Below, in pieces: positions 43,048 through 52,138 of a stretch of 64,000 nucleotides of DNA (the first letter of the stretch is position 1; every line of letters begins with the position of its first letter). The translations under genes were made by a program, and so were the position numbers. Under the pieces are notes generated by a model. That model saw nothing but the letters and a program-made list of their open reading frames with translations. It did not search any database and was not told the origin of the DNA. The stretch comes from Veillonella_A intestinalis (GTDB taxonomy: Bacteria > Bacillota > Negativicutes > Veillonellales > Veillonellaceae), in assembly GCF_943192895.1 (NCBI RefSeq), contig NZ_CALPCB010000001.1, positions 186,001-250,000 on the forward strand, given 5' to 3'.

Positions 43048-43076
43048 TTGACAATATTTTACAGCGAACTGAAAAT
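43048..43076 (+). promoter_or_regulatory. Probable cdaA operon promoter
   Basis: TTGACA (43048-43053), a 17-bp spacer and GAAAAT (43071-43076). A hairpin with a T-rich tail (43089-43123) lies between this promoter and cdaA. Confidence 0.5.
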
Positions 43077-43088
43077 AAGGTAAAATAA

Positions 43089-43130
43089 AAGAGTACCTGT
43101 GCATTATACACAGTGTACTCTTATTTATTT
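43089..43130 (+). terminator. Terminator of the xanthine dehydrogenase operon or cdaA leader attenuator
   Basis: AAGAGTAC and CTGTG pair with CACAG and GTACTCTT (one bulged T), followed by ATTTATTTT. It ends the operon to the left, but it also lies downstream of the only good promoter for cdaA, so it may attenuate that operon. Confidence 0.65.
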
Positions 43131-43156
43131 TCGTACCCCTTGAGGAGTGGTTTTAT

Positions 43157-43975
43157 ATGATGACACAGCTGCAAGGCTTAATTGAAACATTCCGCTTTGG
43201 AGATTTAGTCGATATCTTATCCGTAGCGGTTTTAATATACTATTTATACAAACAAATTAGAGATACTAGAGCTATGGCCCTGTTAAAAGGGTTGGTTGTA
43301 CTAGGGTTAATTAATGTAGCCAGCCGATTCTTTGATTTACATGTAATTAGCTGGATATTACAACAAGGTATGACCGTTCTATTGGTTGCATTGCCAGTGG
43401 TATTTCAACCAGAATTACGTCGGGCTTTGGAACGATTAGGTCGTGGCCGACTATTTTCCAAATCCCAAGATGTAAGTGAAATGGAGATTGAAAGTCTAGT
43501 CAATGAAGTCATGGCATCAGCTAAGGTTATGTCTCGTGAAAAAATAGGGGCCCTTATCGTATTTGAACGCGAAGTAGGCTTGGGAGAAATTATTGATACG
43601 GGCATTGAAATTGACGGTAAAGTATCCCGTGAATTGTTAAATAATATATTTATTCCTAATACACCCCTTCATGATGGAGCTGTTGTTATTCGCAACAATC
43701 GGGTTATGGCAGCGGCCTGTTTATTACCATTAACTCAGGATAGAAGTTTAAGTACTGAATTGGGAACGCGCCACAGAGCGGCGATTGGTCTGAGTGAGCA
43801 GGCTGATGCAGTGGTGCTAGTTGTTAGTGAAGAGACGGGTAAAATTTCTTATACCTATGGGGGGCATATTTATCGTCATTTACCTGAAGAGCAATTGCGT
43901 GAATCCTTACGTGCCTTTATGGAACGTCCTAAATCAGCCTTGTCCTTCTTAAAGAAATGGAGGGCTAAAAAATGA
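43157..43975 (+). CDS. cdaA: Diadenylate cyclase CdaA
   Basis: Makes c-di-AMP from two ATP at the membrane. 272 residues: three N-terminal membrane helices (about 15-85) and a DAC catalytic domain with LHDGAVVI (DGA at 173-175) and GTRHRAAIG (RHR at 205-207), the two required motifs. The gene order cdaA-cdaR-(FAD gene)-glmM matches the Firmicutes arrangement, in which GlmM and CdaR regulate the cyclase. It overlaps cdaR by four bases. Confidence 0.95.
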   Translation: MMTQLQGLIETFRFGDLVDILSVAVLIYYLYKQIRDTRAMALLKGLVVLGLINVASRFFDLHVISWILQQGMTVLLVALPVVFQPELRRALERLGRGRLFSKSQDVSEMEIESLVNEVMASAKVMSREKIGALIVFEREVGLGEIIDTGIEIDGKVSRELLNNIFIPNTPLHDGAVVIRNNRVMAAACLLPLTQDRSLSTELGTRHRAAIGLSEQADAVVLVVSEETGKISYTYGGHIYRHLPEEQLRESLRAFMERPKSALSFLKKWRAKK

Positions 43976-44928
43976 TGCAATTTTTCCACAAAATTCAAGG
44001 TCATTGGATGGCAAAAATTTTATCCCTATTGGGTGCCATTCTATTATGGTTCTTCGTTATGAAAGAACAAAATCCTATTGTAGATATTAATTATACCGTG
44101 CCTGTACAAGTACAGAATTTGAACTCGCAGTATGTGGTAGATAATATACCATCAGAGGTTCATGTACATTTACGGGGACCTCGTAACTCCATTCTATCGA
44201 TTAATCAAAGCTCGCTAAAAGCGCATTTAGATATGGGTGATGTGTCGCCAGGGCAGCAGAGCTTACAAATTTTATTCACACCACCAGCAGGTGTTACCGT
44301 GGTAAGTATGACACCGGATACAGTTAATGTAAATGTGGATGAATACATGCTCAAAGAAGTGCCGGTAGAGGTGCAACAGTTGGGAAAAGTGCCAGAAGAC
44401 ATTGCCATTAAATCTGTAAATACAGTACCTAAAGTAGTGACGATTAGTGGTGCTAAACAAGAAGTAGAAAGCGTTGCGCATGTAATTTTGCGTATTAAAA
44501 TGAATGATCGTCGAGCTAACTTTACTGCTTCTGGTATGATGGTTGCCGTTGATGCGGCTGGTAAGACTGTAGATAATGTAACGATTACACCACGACAAGG
44601 GCAAGCTCAGATTGAGCTGGAACAAATTCGCTTTGAAAAGAATTTACCTGTAGTGGCTAATGTAACCGGGACAGTGAGCAATGAGTATGCCATTAAAAGT
44701 ATTACTGTAGAGCCACAGCAAGTGCTAGTAAGTGGTAAAGAAGGGGACCTTAAAAACTTGTCAGAATTACGGACCGTAGATATTCCGTTAAATGGCCAGA
44801 TTGCTAATATTGAAGGCGACTATGATATAGTGTCGAGCGATAATTATGCAGTTAACCCTACAAAAGTACATGTAATTGTGGAAATTGTAAAAAAATATTT
44901 AGGAGACACTAATGCTAAGAATAATTAA
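43972..44928 (+). CDS. cdaR: CdaR, YbbR-domain regulator of CdaA
   Basis: A 318-residue membrane-anchored protein: one N-terminal helix (ILSLLGAILLWFFVM, about residues 15-30) and then tandem YbbR domains outside the membrane (about four, for example VPVQVQNLNSQYVV, KEVPVEVQQLGKVP, FEKNLPVVANVTGTV). It binds CdaA and modulates c-di-AMP production. The start codon overlaps the cdaA stop; the site GGAGGG is in cdaA. Confidence 0.9.
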   Translation: MMQFFHKIQGHWMAKILSLLGAILLWFFVMKEQNPIVDINYTVPVQVQNLNSQYVVDNIPSEVHVHLRGPRNSILSINQSSLKAHLDMGDVSPGQQSLQILFTPPAGVTVVSMTPDTVNVNVDEYMLKEVPVEVQQLGKVPEDIAIKSVNTVPKVVTISGAKQEVESVAHVILRIKMNDRRANFTASGMMVAVDAAGKTVDNVTITPRQGQAQIELEQIRFEKNLPVVANVTGTVSNEYAIKSITVEPQQVLVSGKEGDLKNLSELRTVDIPLNGQIANIEGDYDIVSSDNYAVNPTKVHVIVEIVKKYLGDTNAKNN

Positions 44929-46537
44929 TTTTCGAGTGGATGTAACTGCTAAAAATCCATTAGAAGCCTTACTTGTTCATAAATTTCCTGTCTTAAAAGG
45001 TCAGATTGAGCAAATCCATGTAGTAAGAAGAGCTGTGGATGCGCGTAAAAAACCTCATATTACGTTTGTATATACGTTATTTGTGGAAGTTCGTGATGAA
45101 GCGTTGGTTATGAAACGCTTGGGACGGGACAAAAATGTAAGCACTATGGAACCTGTGGAGCCAGAACCGATTGTACATGGCAAGCAGAGCTTAGCCCATC
45201 GGCCAGTAGTAGTCGGCTTTGGCCCAGCTGGTATGTTAGCTGCTTTTTACTTGGCTCGTGAAGGCTATCGCCCGATTGTATTAGAGCGCGGACAAGATGT
45301 GGGCCAACGAGCTAAAGATGTAGAAGAGTTTTGGACCTCTGGGCAGTTTAAGCCAGAGTCTAATGTACAATTTGGCGAAGGTGGTGCTGGCACTTTTTCT
45401 GATGGTAAGTTAACTACGCGTGTAACGCATCCACGGCTTCATGAAATTGCTAAATATTTTGTACGCTTTGGGGCACCAGCAGAGATTTTATACAAACATA
45501 AACCTCATGTAGGCACTGATGTGTTGCGCGGTATGGTAAAAGCGATGCGGGAGCAAATCATTGCTTGGGGCGGTGAAGTGCGCTTTGGCGCTAAAGTTAC
45601 TAAGTTATGCCTTGAACAGGCGCATGTAACTGGTGTGGTGGTCAATGATAGTGAGACCATTACTACAAATTTAGTGCTAATAGGGATTGGCCATAGTGCC
45701 CGTGATACTTATGAAATGATGTATCAGGCAGGGATTGCCATGGAAAGTAAACCTTTTGCAGTCGGCGTTCGTATTGAACACCCGCAGTCGATGATTGATA
45801 TTTCACAATATGGCATAGAACCAGCTGAATTAGGCTTAGGCGCTGCTGAATATTCCGTAGTATATCATGATAAAGAATCAGGCCGGACAGCGTATAGTTT
45901 CTGTATGTGCCCTGGCGGTGAAGTGGTGGCCTCAGCTTCAGAAGAAGGTCATGTAGTTACTAATGGTATGAGTTTGTATGCTCGTGCTAGTGGCGTAGCT
46001 AATAGTGCCTTAGTAGTCACTGTGGGACCCGATGATTTTGGAACTCATCCCTTAGGTGGCGTAGCATTTCAACGAGAATGGGAAGCGAAAGCTTATGAGT
46101 TAGGGGGCCGTGATTATAAAGCGCCATTGCAAACAGTGGGCGACTTTTTAGCACATCAAGTAGGTACGGTACCTCTTAATCAAGCAAATGCGCCTCATTC
46201 GTATCGTCCTGGTGTAGTAGCAGCAGACTTGCATGCTTGTTTGCCAACGTATGTGACGGAAGTAATGGAACGCGCGTTGCCGTATTTTGGACGCCGTATT
46301 AAAGGATTTGATGAACCACAAATTTGTATGACTGGTGTAGAAACAAGAACATCGTCACCACTTCGTATTTTACGTGATGAAGATCGACAGTCACCGACCA
46401 TTAAAGGGTTATATCCTATGGGTGAAGGTGCTGGTTATGCAGGTGGAATCATGAGTGCTGCCTTAGATGGTGCGGAAACAGCCATTCGTGTTATGGTTGC
46501 GTATAAGCCGTTAATGGCACAGGAAGGAGAAGCATAA
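44912..46537 (+). CDS. FAD-dependent dehydrogenase-like protein (COG2509 type)
   Basis: A 541-residue flavoprotein of uncertain reaction. The N-terminal 80 residues form a small domain (RIINFRVDVTAKNPLEALLV); then a dinucleotide fold (VVVGFGPAGMLAAFYLAREG near residues 92-111), QFGEGGAGTFSDGKL near 149 and C-terminal GEGAGYAGGIMSAALDGAE near 510. These fit the family annotated as FAD-dependent dehydrogenases. It starts inside the end of cdaR (17-bp overlap) and abuts glmM, so it is co-expressed with cell-wall precursor genes; the functional reason is unknown. Confidence 0.85.
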   Translation: MLRIINFRVDVTAKNPLEALLVHKFPVLKGQIEQIHVVRRAVDARKKPHITFVYTLFVEVRDEALVMKRLGRDKNVSTMEPVEPEPIVHGKQSLAHRPVVVGFGPAGMLAAFYLAREGYRPIVLERGQDVGQRAKDVEEFWTSGQFKPESNVQFGEGGAGTFSDGKLTTRVTHPRLHEIAKYFVRFGAPAEILYKHKPHVGTDVLRGMVKAMREQIIAWGGEVRFGAKVTKLCLEQAHVTGVVVNDSETITTNLVLIGIGHSARDTYEMMYQAGIAMESKPFAVGVRIEHPQSMIDISQYGIEPAELGLGAAEYSVVYHDKESGRTAYSFCMCPGGEVVASASEEGHVVTNGMSLYARASGVANSALVVTVGPDDFGTHPLGGVAFQREWEAKAYELGGRDYKAPLQTVGDFLAHQVGTVPLNQANAPHSYRPGVVAADLHACLPTYVTEVMERALPYFGRRIKGFDEPQICMTGVETRTSSPLRILRDEDRQSPTIKGLYPMGEGAGYAGGIMSAALDGAETAIRVMVAYKPLMAQEGEA

Positions 46538-47892
46538 TGTCTAGATTGTTTGGTACTGATGGTGTACGTGGGGTAGTGAATGCATTTTTAACCCCTGAAT
46601 TGGCTTATCATTTAGGGCGCGCAGCGGCGGCCTATTTTGGGCGTCAAAAAAAGCGTCCTGTATTCTTAATTGGCCGCGACACTCGTATTTCTGGGGCTAT
46701 GCTTGAAAATGCATTGGCCGCAGGTATTTGTTCTGTTGGTGGGGATGTAGTAGTAGCCGGTGTTGTGCCTACGCCAGCGGTGGCGTACTTAGTGCGTCAG
46801 CATGGCTGGGATGCTGGTGTTATAATCTCTGCGTCCCATAATAAATTCCCTGATAATGGTATTAAATTCTTCGATGGTCAAGGCTTCAAATTACCTGATG
46901 CAGTAGAAGATGAATTAGAAGATTTATGCCGAAAGAGTAGTGAAAATGACTTAGAACGGCCGACGGGGGCTGATATTGGACGTATTTTACATAGTCGTGA
47001 ATTAGCGCATGAATATGCTCGTTTTGTAGAAAGCACTGTCGATGTGTCGCTAGAAGGTTTAACCGTTGTATATGATGGCGCTAATGGTGCAGCATCTGCT
47101 GTAGGGCCTGAAGTATTTGAAAAATTAGGCGCGAAGGTCATTGCTATTAATGTAGATCCTGATGGTATTAATATTAATGAAAATGCCGGTTCTACACATA
47201 TGGAAGGCTTACAGGCGGCGGTTATTAAATATGGCGCTGATGTAGGGATTGCTAACGATGGCGATGCAGACCGCTGTTTATTAGTTGATGAAAAAGGTCA
47301 GACCTTAGATGGGGACCAAATTATGTTGCTCTGTGCGAAACAATTAAAAGAGCAAGGTCATTTGAAAGATGATATGATTGTAGGCACCGTTATGAGTAAT
47401 ATAGGGTTCCATAAAGCGGCTCACGATTTAGGTATGAAAACTTGCTCCACCGCTGTGGGTGACCGATATGTATTAGAAAAAATGCGTGCTGAAGGCTATT
47501 CTATTGGTGGTGAACAGTCAGGGCATGTAATCTTTTTAGATTATAATAGCACTGGTGACGGCTTATTGACAGCTGTGCAGATGTTAGCCCTTATTAAAAA
47601 GTCCGGCCAAAGTTTATCTGAGTTGGCTAATGTAATGGTGAAATATCCTCAGTTATTAATCAATGTCCATGTGGCGACTAAAACTGGTTGGGATGAAAAT
47701 CCATTAATTAAAGCGGAGATTTCTGAAGCCGCTCGTGAACTTGGTGAAAATGGTCGTGTATTAGTACGTCCATCAGGAACGGAAGCATTAATTCGAGTTA
47801 TGGCAGAAGGGCCAAATCAAGAACAATTGGAACGACTTTGTCACACCATTGCTGATACAATTGGGCGTGAGCAAGGCTTAGTAGAAGAATAA
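46537..47892 (+). CDS. glmM: Phosphoglucosamine mutase
   Basis: Converts glucosamine 6-phosphate to glucosamine 1-phosphate for UDP-GlcNAc. 451 residues. Phosphoserine is S100 in ISASHNKFPDNG; the metal loop DGDADR is near residue 242, the sugar loop GGEQSGH near 328 and the phosphate loop RPSGTEALIR near 410. The start overlaps the stop of the FAD gene by one base. In other Firmicutes GlmM binds CdaA and lowers c-di-AMP. Confidence 0.95.
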   Translation: MSRLFGTDGVRGVVNAFLTPELAYHLGRAAAAYFGRQKKRPVFLIGRDTRISGAMLENALAAGICSVGGDVVVAGVVPTPAVAYLVRQHGWDAGVIISASHNKFPDNGIKFFDGQGFKLPDAVEDELEDLCRKSSENDLERPTGADIGRILHSRELAHEYARFVESTVDVSLEGLTVVYDGANGAASAVGPEVFEKLGAKVIAINVDPDGININENAGSTHMEGLQAAVIKYGADVGIANDGDADRCLLVDEKGQTLDGDQIMLLCAKQLKEQGHLKDDMIVGTVMSNIGFHKAAHDLGMKTCSTAVGDRYVLEKMRAEGYSIGGEQSGHVIFLDYNSTGDGLLTAVQMLALIKKSGQSLSELANVMVKYPQLLINVHVATKTGWDENPLIKAEISEAARELGENGRVLVRPSGTEALIRVMAEGPNQEQLERLCHTIADTIGREQGLVEE

Positions 47893-47903
47893 AAACAAGC
47901 TAG

Positions 47904-47929
47904 GAAGGGGCTTTCGGGCCCCTTCTTTA
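47904..47929 (+). terminator. Terminator after glmM
   Basis: GAAGGGGC pairs with GCCCCTTC about a six-base loop, followed by a short T-rich tail (TTTAC). It separates the cdaA-glmM operon from the glmS transcript. Confidence 0.7.
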
Positions 47930-47955
47930 CAATTTGTAGGTCTATACCGTATAAT
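47926..47955 (+). promoter_or_regulatory. Promoter of glmS
   Basis: TTTACA (47926-47931), an 18-bp spacer and TATAAT (47950-47955), leading into the ribozyme. The -35 begins in the tail of the glmM terminator. Confidence 0.65.
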
Positions 47956-48029
47956 ATACTGTAACGTAGTCTGTCTATGTGACAGAAACTATGTAGACTG
48001 TCGAATCAAATATAAAGGAGAGACCCTAA

Positions 48030-48192
48030 TTCGTAAAGGCGAATAGCGCAAGCACTGAGCGGAGACAGCCGTTTCAGTAGACGAGGTAGAGGAGTATCGA
48101 AGAATCAGCGGATGCCTCTCGGCCAGCTTCAGTCGTTATATAAACTACAAAGTCTTTTGGTGACAGAGGAACAAAAAGTTTATAAGAAGCTA
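48030..48192 (+). ncRNA. glmS ribozyme (glucosamine-6-phosphate-activated)
   Basis: A self-cleaving riboswitch in the glmS leader. The conserved core is present: AATAGCGC with the cleavage site between A48045 and G48046, ACGAGG then GGAGTATCGAA near 48080-48101, and GCGGATGCCTCTCGG near 48108-48122. A 3' pseudoknot region (TCTTTTGGTGACAGAGGAA) precedes the glmS ribosome site. High glucosamine 6-phosphate triggers cleavage and mRNA decay, lowering GlmS. It fills most of the gap 47893-48225. Confidence 0.93.
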
Positions 48193-48225
48193 TGAAGTAT
48201 GTCTATTTTTAGGAGGAAAACAACC

Positions 48226-50058
48226 ATGTGTGGTATTGTAGGATATATTGGATTTGAGGATGCGTCCACGTTTATGTTAGACGGCTTGTCTAAGTTGGAA
48301 TATCGTGGCTATGACTCAGCTGGGATTGCCGTATTGGGCCCAGATAATGTAATTAAGGTACAGAAAAAAGTAGGTCGTTTAGCTAATTTGGAGGCTGTAG
48401 TAAAAGGGGATCCAAATCCTGGTTTCATGGGGATTGGTCATACTCGTTGGGCGACTCATGGCCGCCCATCTGATATGAATGCTCATCCGCATACAGATGC
48501 AAAAGGTTTATTCGCTGTAGTTCATAATGGTATTGTAGAAAACTATTTACCAATCAAAGAAGAGTTACTTAAAAAAGGTTATGAATTCAAATCTGAAACA
48601 GATACTGAAGTAGTAGCTCACCTATTAGCTGACATGTATGACGGTGACTTTGAAGGCACTGTGCGTCGTATGTTAGACCGCATTGAAGGTTCTTACTCCT
48701 TAGTTATTATGTGTGCCGATGATCCAAATCGTATTATTTGTACAAAACAGGATAATCCATTAGTTATTGGCCTTGGCAAAGGAGAAAACTTTATTGCCTC
48801 TGACATTCCAGCTATTATTAATCATACTCGTGATACTTACATTTTAAATGATGGCGAAGTAGCTATCGTAACTAAAGACTCTGTAAGTGTTAGTGACCGA
48901 GCTGGTAATCCAATTAATAAAAAAGTGTTCCATGTAACTTGGAATGCAGAAGCCGCTGAAAAAGGTGGTTTTGAGCATTTTATGCTTAAAGAAATTTACG
49001 AACAGCCTAAAGCGATTCGTGATACTTTAACAGGGCGTATTTCTAAAGATAATAAAGAAGTAATCTATGAAGAACTTGGTTGGGAACCAGCTGATGTTGC
49101 TTCAATTAATCGCATTTTAATTACTGCTTGTGGTACGGCATATCACGCTGGTTTAGTAGCTAAATACTATATTGAACAGTTAGCACGTATTCCTGTTGAA
49201 GTAGATATTGCATCTGAATACCGCTATCGCAATCCATTGACGGATAAAAATACATTGGCTATCGTAATTAGTCAGTCTGGTGAAACTAGTGATACTTTGG
49301 CTGCTTTAAAAGAAGCTAAACGTTTAGGCGCTCGTTCTTTAGCAATTACCAATGTGGTAGGTTCGTCTATTTCTCGTGAAGCGGATCAAGTAATTTATAC
49401 TTGGGCTGGTCCTGAAATTGCCGTAGCCTCTACTAAAGCCTATACCACTCAGTTGGTAGCATTATTATTATTAGCTGTATATCTTGGCCAATTAAATGGC
49501 AAATTGGATGCGACTTTACGGGAACAAATCTTAACAGATTTACATGAATTACCTAATTTATGTAATGAAATTTTTGAGTCCGTAGATGATATTAAAGCTT
49601 TTGCTCGTAATTATGGTTTCCGCGAAGATGCGTTCTTCTTAGGACGTTCTATCGATTACGCTGTTGCTATGGAAGGTTCTTTAAAATTAAAAGAAATTTC
49701 CTACATTCATGCAGAAGCTTATGCTGGTGGGGAATTAAAACATGGTACGTTAGCGCTTATTGAAGAAGGCGTTCCAGTGATTGCCCTTGCAACGCAAGAT
49801 GATGTGCGCGAAAAAATGATGAGCAATGTAAAAGAAGTTAAAGCTCGTGACGCTGTTGTAATTGGTCTTGGCTTAGCTGGTGATACAGAGCTTGAAAAGT
49901 ATGTAGACCATACAATTTTTGTACCGCGTGCAGACAAATATGCGGCGCCAATTTTAGCAGTAGTGCCTCTACAATTATTAGCATATTATGCAGCCATTAC
50001 TCGTGGTGCTGATGTAGATAAGCCAAGAAATTTAGCGAAATCAGTAACTGTAGAATAA
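48226..50058 (+). CDS. glmS: Glutamine-fructose-6-phosphate aminotransferase (isomerising)
   Basis: First step of amino-sugar synthesis: makes glucosamine 6-phosphate from fructose 6-phosphate and glutamine. 610 residues. MCGIVGYIG at the N-terminus exposes the catalytic Cys after Met removal; residues to about 240 are the glutaminase, followed by two SIS isomerase domains (ACGTAYHAG near 302, SQSGETSDTL near 347, CA-type GRSIDYAVAMEGSLKLKEISY near 475). The start at 48226 follows AGGAGG; a frame nine codons longer ignores this and would hide the Cys. Confidence 0.96.
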   Translation: MCGIVGYIGFEDASTFMLDGLSKLEYRGYDSAGIAVLGPDNVIKVQKKVGRLANLEAVVKGDPNPGFMGIGHTRWATHGRPSDMNAHPHTDAKGLFAVVHNGIVENYLPIKEELLKKGYEFKSETDTEVVAHLLADMYDGDFEGTVRRMLDRIEGSYSLVIMCADDPNRIICTKQDNPLVIGLGKGENFIASDIPAIINHTRDTYILNDGEVAIVTKDSVSVSDRAGNPINKKVFHVTWNAEAAEKGGFEHFMLKEIYEQPKAIRDTLTGRISKDNKEVIYEELGWEPADVASINRILITACGTAYHAGLVAKYYIEQLARIPVEVDIASEYRYRNPLTDKNTLAIVISQSGETSDTLAALKEAKRLGARSLAITNVVGSSISREADQVIYTWAGPEIAVASTKAYTTQLVALLLLAVYLGQLNGKLDATLREQILTDLHELPNLCNEIFESVDDIKAFARNYGFREDAFFLGRSIDYAVAMEGSLKLKEISYIHAEAYAGGELKHGTLALIEEGVPVIALATQDDVREKMMSNVKEVKARDAVVIGLGLAGDTELEKYVDHTIFVPRADKYAAPILAVVPLQLLAYYAAITRGADVDKPRNLAKSVTVE

Positions 50059-50138
50059 GTGCTAGCCTTTGCTTATGATAGGCATTAGGGCTAAATAATG
50101 TATGTATCATAGAGTCACAGGTCGTCTGTTGATTCTTT

Positions 50139-50175
50139 AAACCGTGGCTATTTTATGTAGCCACGGTTATTTTTC
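50139..50175 (+). terminator. Terminator of glmS
   Basis: AACCGTGGCTA (50140-50150) pairs exactly with TAGCCACGGTT (50158-50168), then ATTTTT. Confidence 0.85.
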
Positions 50176-50281
50176 ATGTACAGAATGACATATTCGGGGT
50201 ACAATAGTAAATGAATATATAAATATACACTCTGATAAAACATGTATCTTTTGTCAGAGACAATTATAGGAGGAATTTTTC

Positions 50282-51268
50282 ATGTCAGTTATTTTTTCTG
50301 GAATTCAGCCAAGTGGGGAATTAACCTTAGGTAATTATTTAGGAGCATTGCGTAATTTTTTAGATTATCAAGATAGTGATGAGTGCTATTACTGTATCGT
50401 TAATCAACATGCGATTACAGTGCCACAAGATCCTAAAGAATTATTTACTAATACACGTCGTTTAGCAGCGCTTTATTTAGCAGTTGGGTTAGATCCTAAG
50501 AAAGTAACTTTATTCGTGCAATCTGAAGTGCCTGAACATGTGCGCTTAGGCTGGGTTATGACTACTGTTAGCTATGTAGGCGAATTGGAACGAATGACGC
50601 AATATAAAGATAAATCACAGAAGCGTGGTGATTCGATCCCTGCTGGTTTATTGACCTATCCACCATTGATGGCGGCGGATATTTTGTTATATCAAACTAA
50701 TTATGTGCCAGTTGGGGAAGACCAGAAACAGCATATGGAATTGACTCGTGACTTAGCACAACGTTTTAATCGTATATATGGCGAAGTGTTCACTGTGCCA
50801 GAAATAAAATTGGGTGTAGGTGGTGCTCGTGTAATGAGTTTACAAGAGCCAACTAAAAAAATGAGTAAGTCTGATGATAATCAAATGGCGACTATTCATT
50901 TATTAGATGATGAAGCCTCTATCGTCAAAAAAATTAAACGTGCTCAAACTGACTCTGACAATTCAGTGCATTACGATAAAGAAAATAAGCCTGGCATTTC
51001 TAATTTAATGGGAATTTATGCGGCAATTACCAAAGAGTCTTATGAAACCATTGAACAGCGTTATGCAGGGCAAGGCTATGGTACCTTTAAGAAAGATGTG
51101 GCAGAACTATTAGTGGATACATTAAAACCAATTCATGAACGTTACAATGATTTAATTGATAGCCCAGAACTTGATCGAATTCTTGACGAAGGGGCTTTAA
51201 AGGCTCGTGAAAAAGCTAGCAAAACTTACCGCGAAGTAGAGTTAGCTATGGGTTTACATCGCAAATAA
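50282..51268 (+). CDS. trpS: Tryptophanyl-tRNA synthetase
   Basis: Charges tRNA-Trp. 328 residues, class I. The HIGH-equivalent motif is in TLGNYLGA (15-22) and the KMSKS loop is intact (KKMSKSDDN near 193). AGGAGG precedes the start. Unlike many Firmicutes synthetase genes, no T-box leader is visible upstream (50176-50281). Confidence 0.95.
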   Translation: MSVIFSGIQPSGELTLGNYLGALRNFLDYQDSDECYYCIVNQHAITVPQDPKELFTNTRRLAALYLAVGLDPKKVTLFVQSEVPEHVRLGWVMTTVSYVGELERMTQYKDKSQKRGDSIPAGLLTYPPLMAADILLYQTNYVPVGEDQKQHMELTRDLAQRFNRIYGEVFTVPEIKLGVGGARVMSLQEPTKKMSKSDDNQMATIHLLDDEASIVKKIKRAQTDSDNSVHYDKENKPGISNLMGIYAAITKESYETIEQRYAGQGYGTFKKDVAELLVDTLKPIHERYNDLIDSPELDRILDEGALKAREKASKTYREVELAMGLHRK

Positions 51269-51382
51269 AGGTAATATATTAAATTTACATACTTGGTATG
51301 GTAGTGTTGAGTACGGTTAATAGCATGCTAGTAGGGGTTTTGATTAGCTGAGCTATACGGGCTTGGGGCTGGAGGTGTGGCT

Positions 51383-51871
51383 ATGGATGAAAAAGAAGTA
51401 GCTAAACGCTTTCCTTGTGGCGAGGTTGAGGGAACGTTTGCCGACTATATAGTAGTATCTTGGGTTATGTGGCTATTCTTTGGGGCTGTAGCTACATGGG
51501 CTATGTGGCATGCCCAAAGAGGGGTTGTGTGGAATCAGATTGCCATTGACTATTTTATTGTAGGTTTTTGTGTATGGCGTATGACCCGCCAACGCCGTCC
51601 TTTGGTGTATGTTTGTGAAAAGGGGATTGTCATACGGCGTCGTCCGGCTAGCCTATGGGAATGCATTGATATGCTGTGGAATGGCGATAATTATTACACC
51701 TTTATTCCCTATAGTCAAATTATGGGATTTACTGCTAACTGGGAAGAAATTCATATGGTTACCGATACGGGTGGTATCTTAATTGTTATGGTGGATTTAC
51801 AATTTGTGCAGTACAATCAGAAGTTAGAACTGTTGACCTTAATTGATGAGCGTAGCCATAGTGGCTCATAA
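51383..51871 (+). CDS. Unrecognised membrane protein
   Basis: 162 residues; I do not recognise the family. Two hydrophobic helices occur near residues 22-43 (YIVVSWVMWLFFGAVATWAMW) and 53-68. The rest is a soluble, beta-rich segment (PLVYVCEKGIVIRRR, YYTFIPYSQIMGFTANWEEIHMVTDTGG) that could be a PH-like domain. The ATG at 51383 is well spaced from GGAGG; a GTG two codons earlier is possible. It stands alone between trpS and a terminator. Confidence 0.7.
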   Translation: MDEKEVAKRFPCGEVEGTFADYIVVSWVMWLFFGAVATWAMWHAQRGVVWNQIAIDYFIVGFCVWRMTRQRRPLVYVCEKGIVIRRRPASLWECIDMLWNGDNYYTFIPYSQIMGFTANWEEIHMVTDTGGILIVMVDLQFVQYNQKLELLTLIDERSHSGS

Positions 51872-51960
51872 GGGTTTGTACTTCATAGTGGGTAAGAGGT
51901 AGCACATTTAGTTAATGATTGTACATTTAAAAAGTAATTACATAGTTAGTTATAATCTAA

Positions 51961-51986
51961 GGTCCAACATATGTTGGGCCTTTTTA
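51961..51986 (+). terminator. Terminator after the unrecognised membrane protein gene
   Basis: GGTCCAACA (51961-51969) pairs with TGTTGGGCC (51972-51980; one G-T pair), followed by TTTTT. Confidence 0.75.
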
Positions 51987-51991
51987 ATATG

Positions 51992-52138
51992 CCAAGGTTG
52001 ATGTTTTGTATACCAAGTTTAATTCTTTGTATGTTAAGTCTAATTCTTTGTATGTTGATTTTGATTTCTTGCATGTTAATTTTAATTCACTCCTATCCTA
52101 AGTTGATTTCCCGTATACAAAGCTTGATTCACTGTAGA
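51992..52138. repeat. Seven tandem degenerate 21-bp units
   Basis: Seven consecutive 21-bp units starting at 51992, 52013, 52034, 52055, 52076, 52097 and 52118. Units 2 and 3 are the most alike (AAGTTTAATTCTTTGTATG against AAGTCTAATTCTTTGTATG); the others decay outward, sharing a GATTTC/AATTCT core. It lies between a terminator and an ABC transporter promoter. An open frame of 71 codons runs through it with heptads such as PSLILCM and LSLILCM, but it begins inside the terminator and lacks a ribosome site, so I do not call a gene. Confidence 0.75.

Noticed and set aside
50176..50281. T-box before trpS
   Set aside because: The space is only about 100 bp and lacks the T-box sequence and a terminator.
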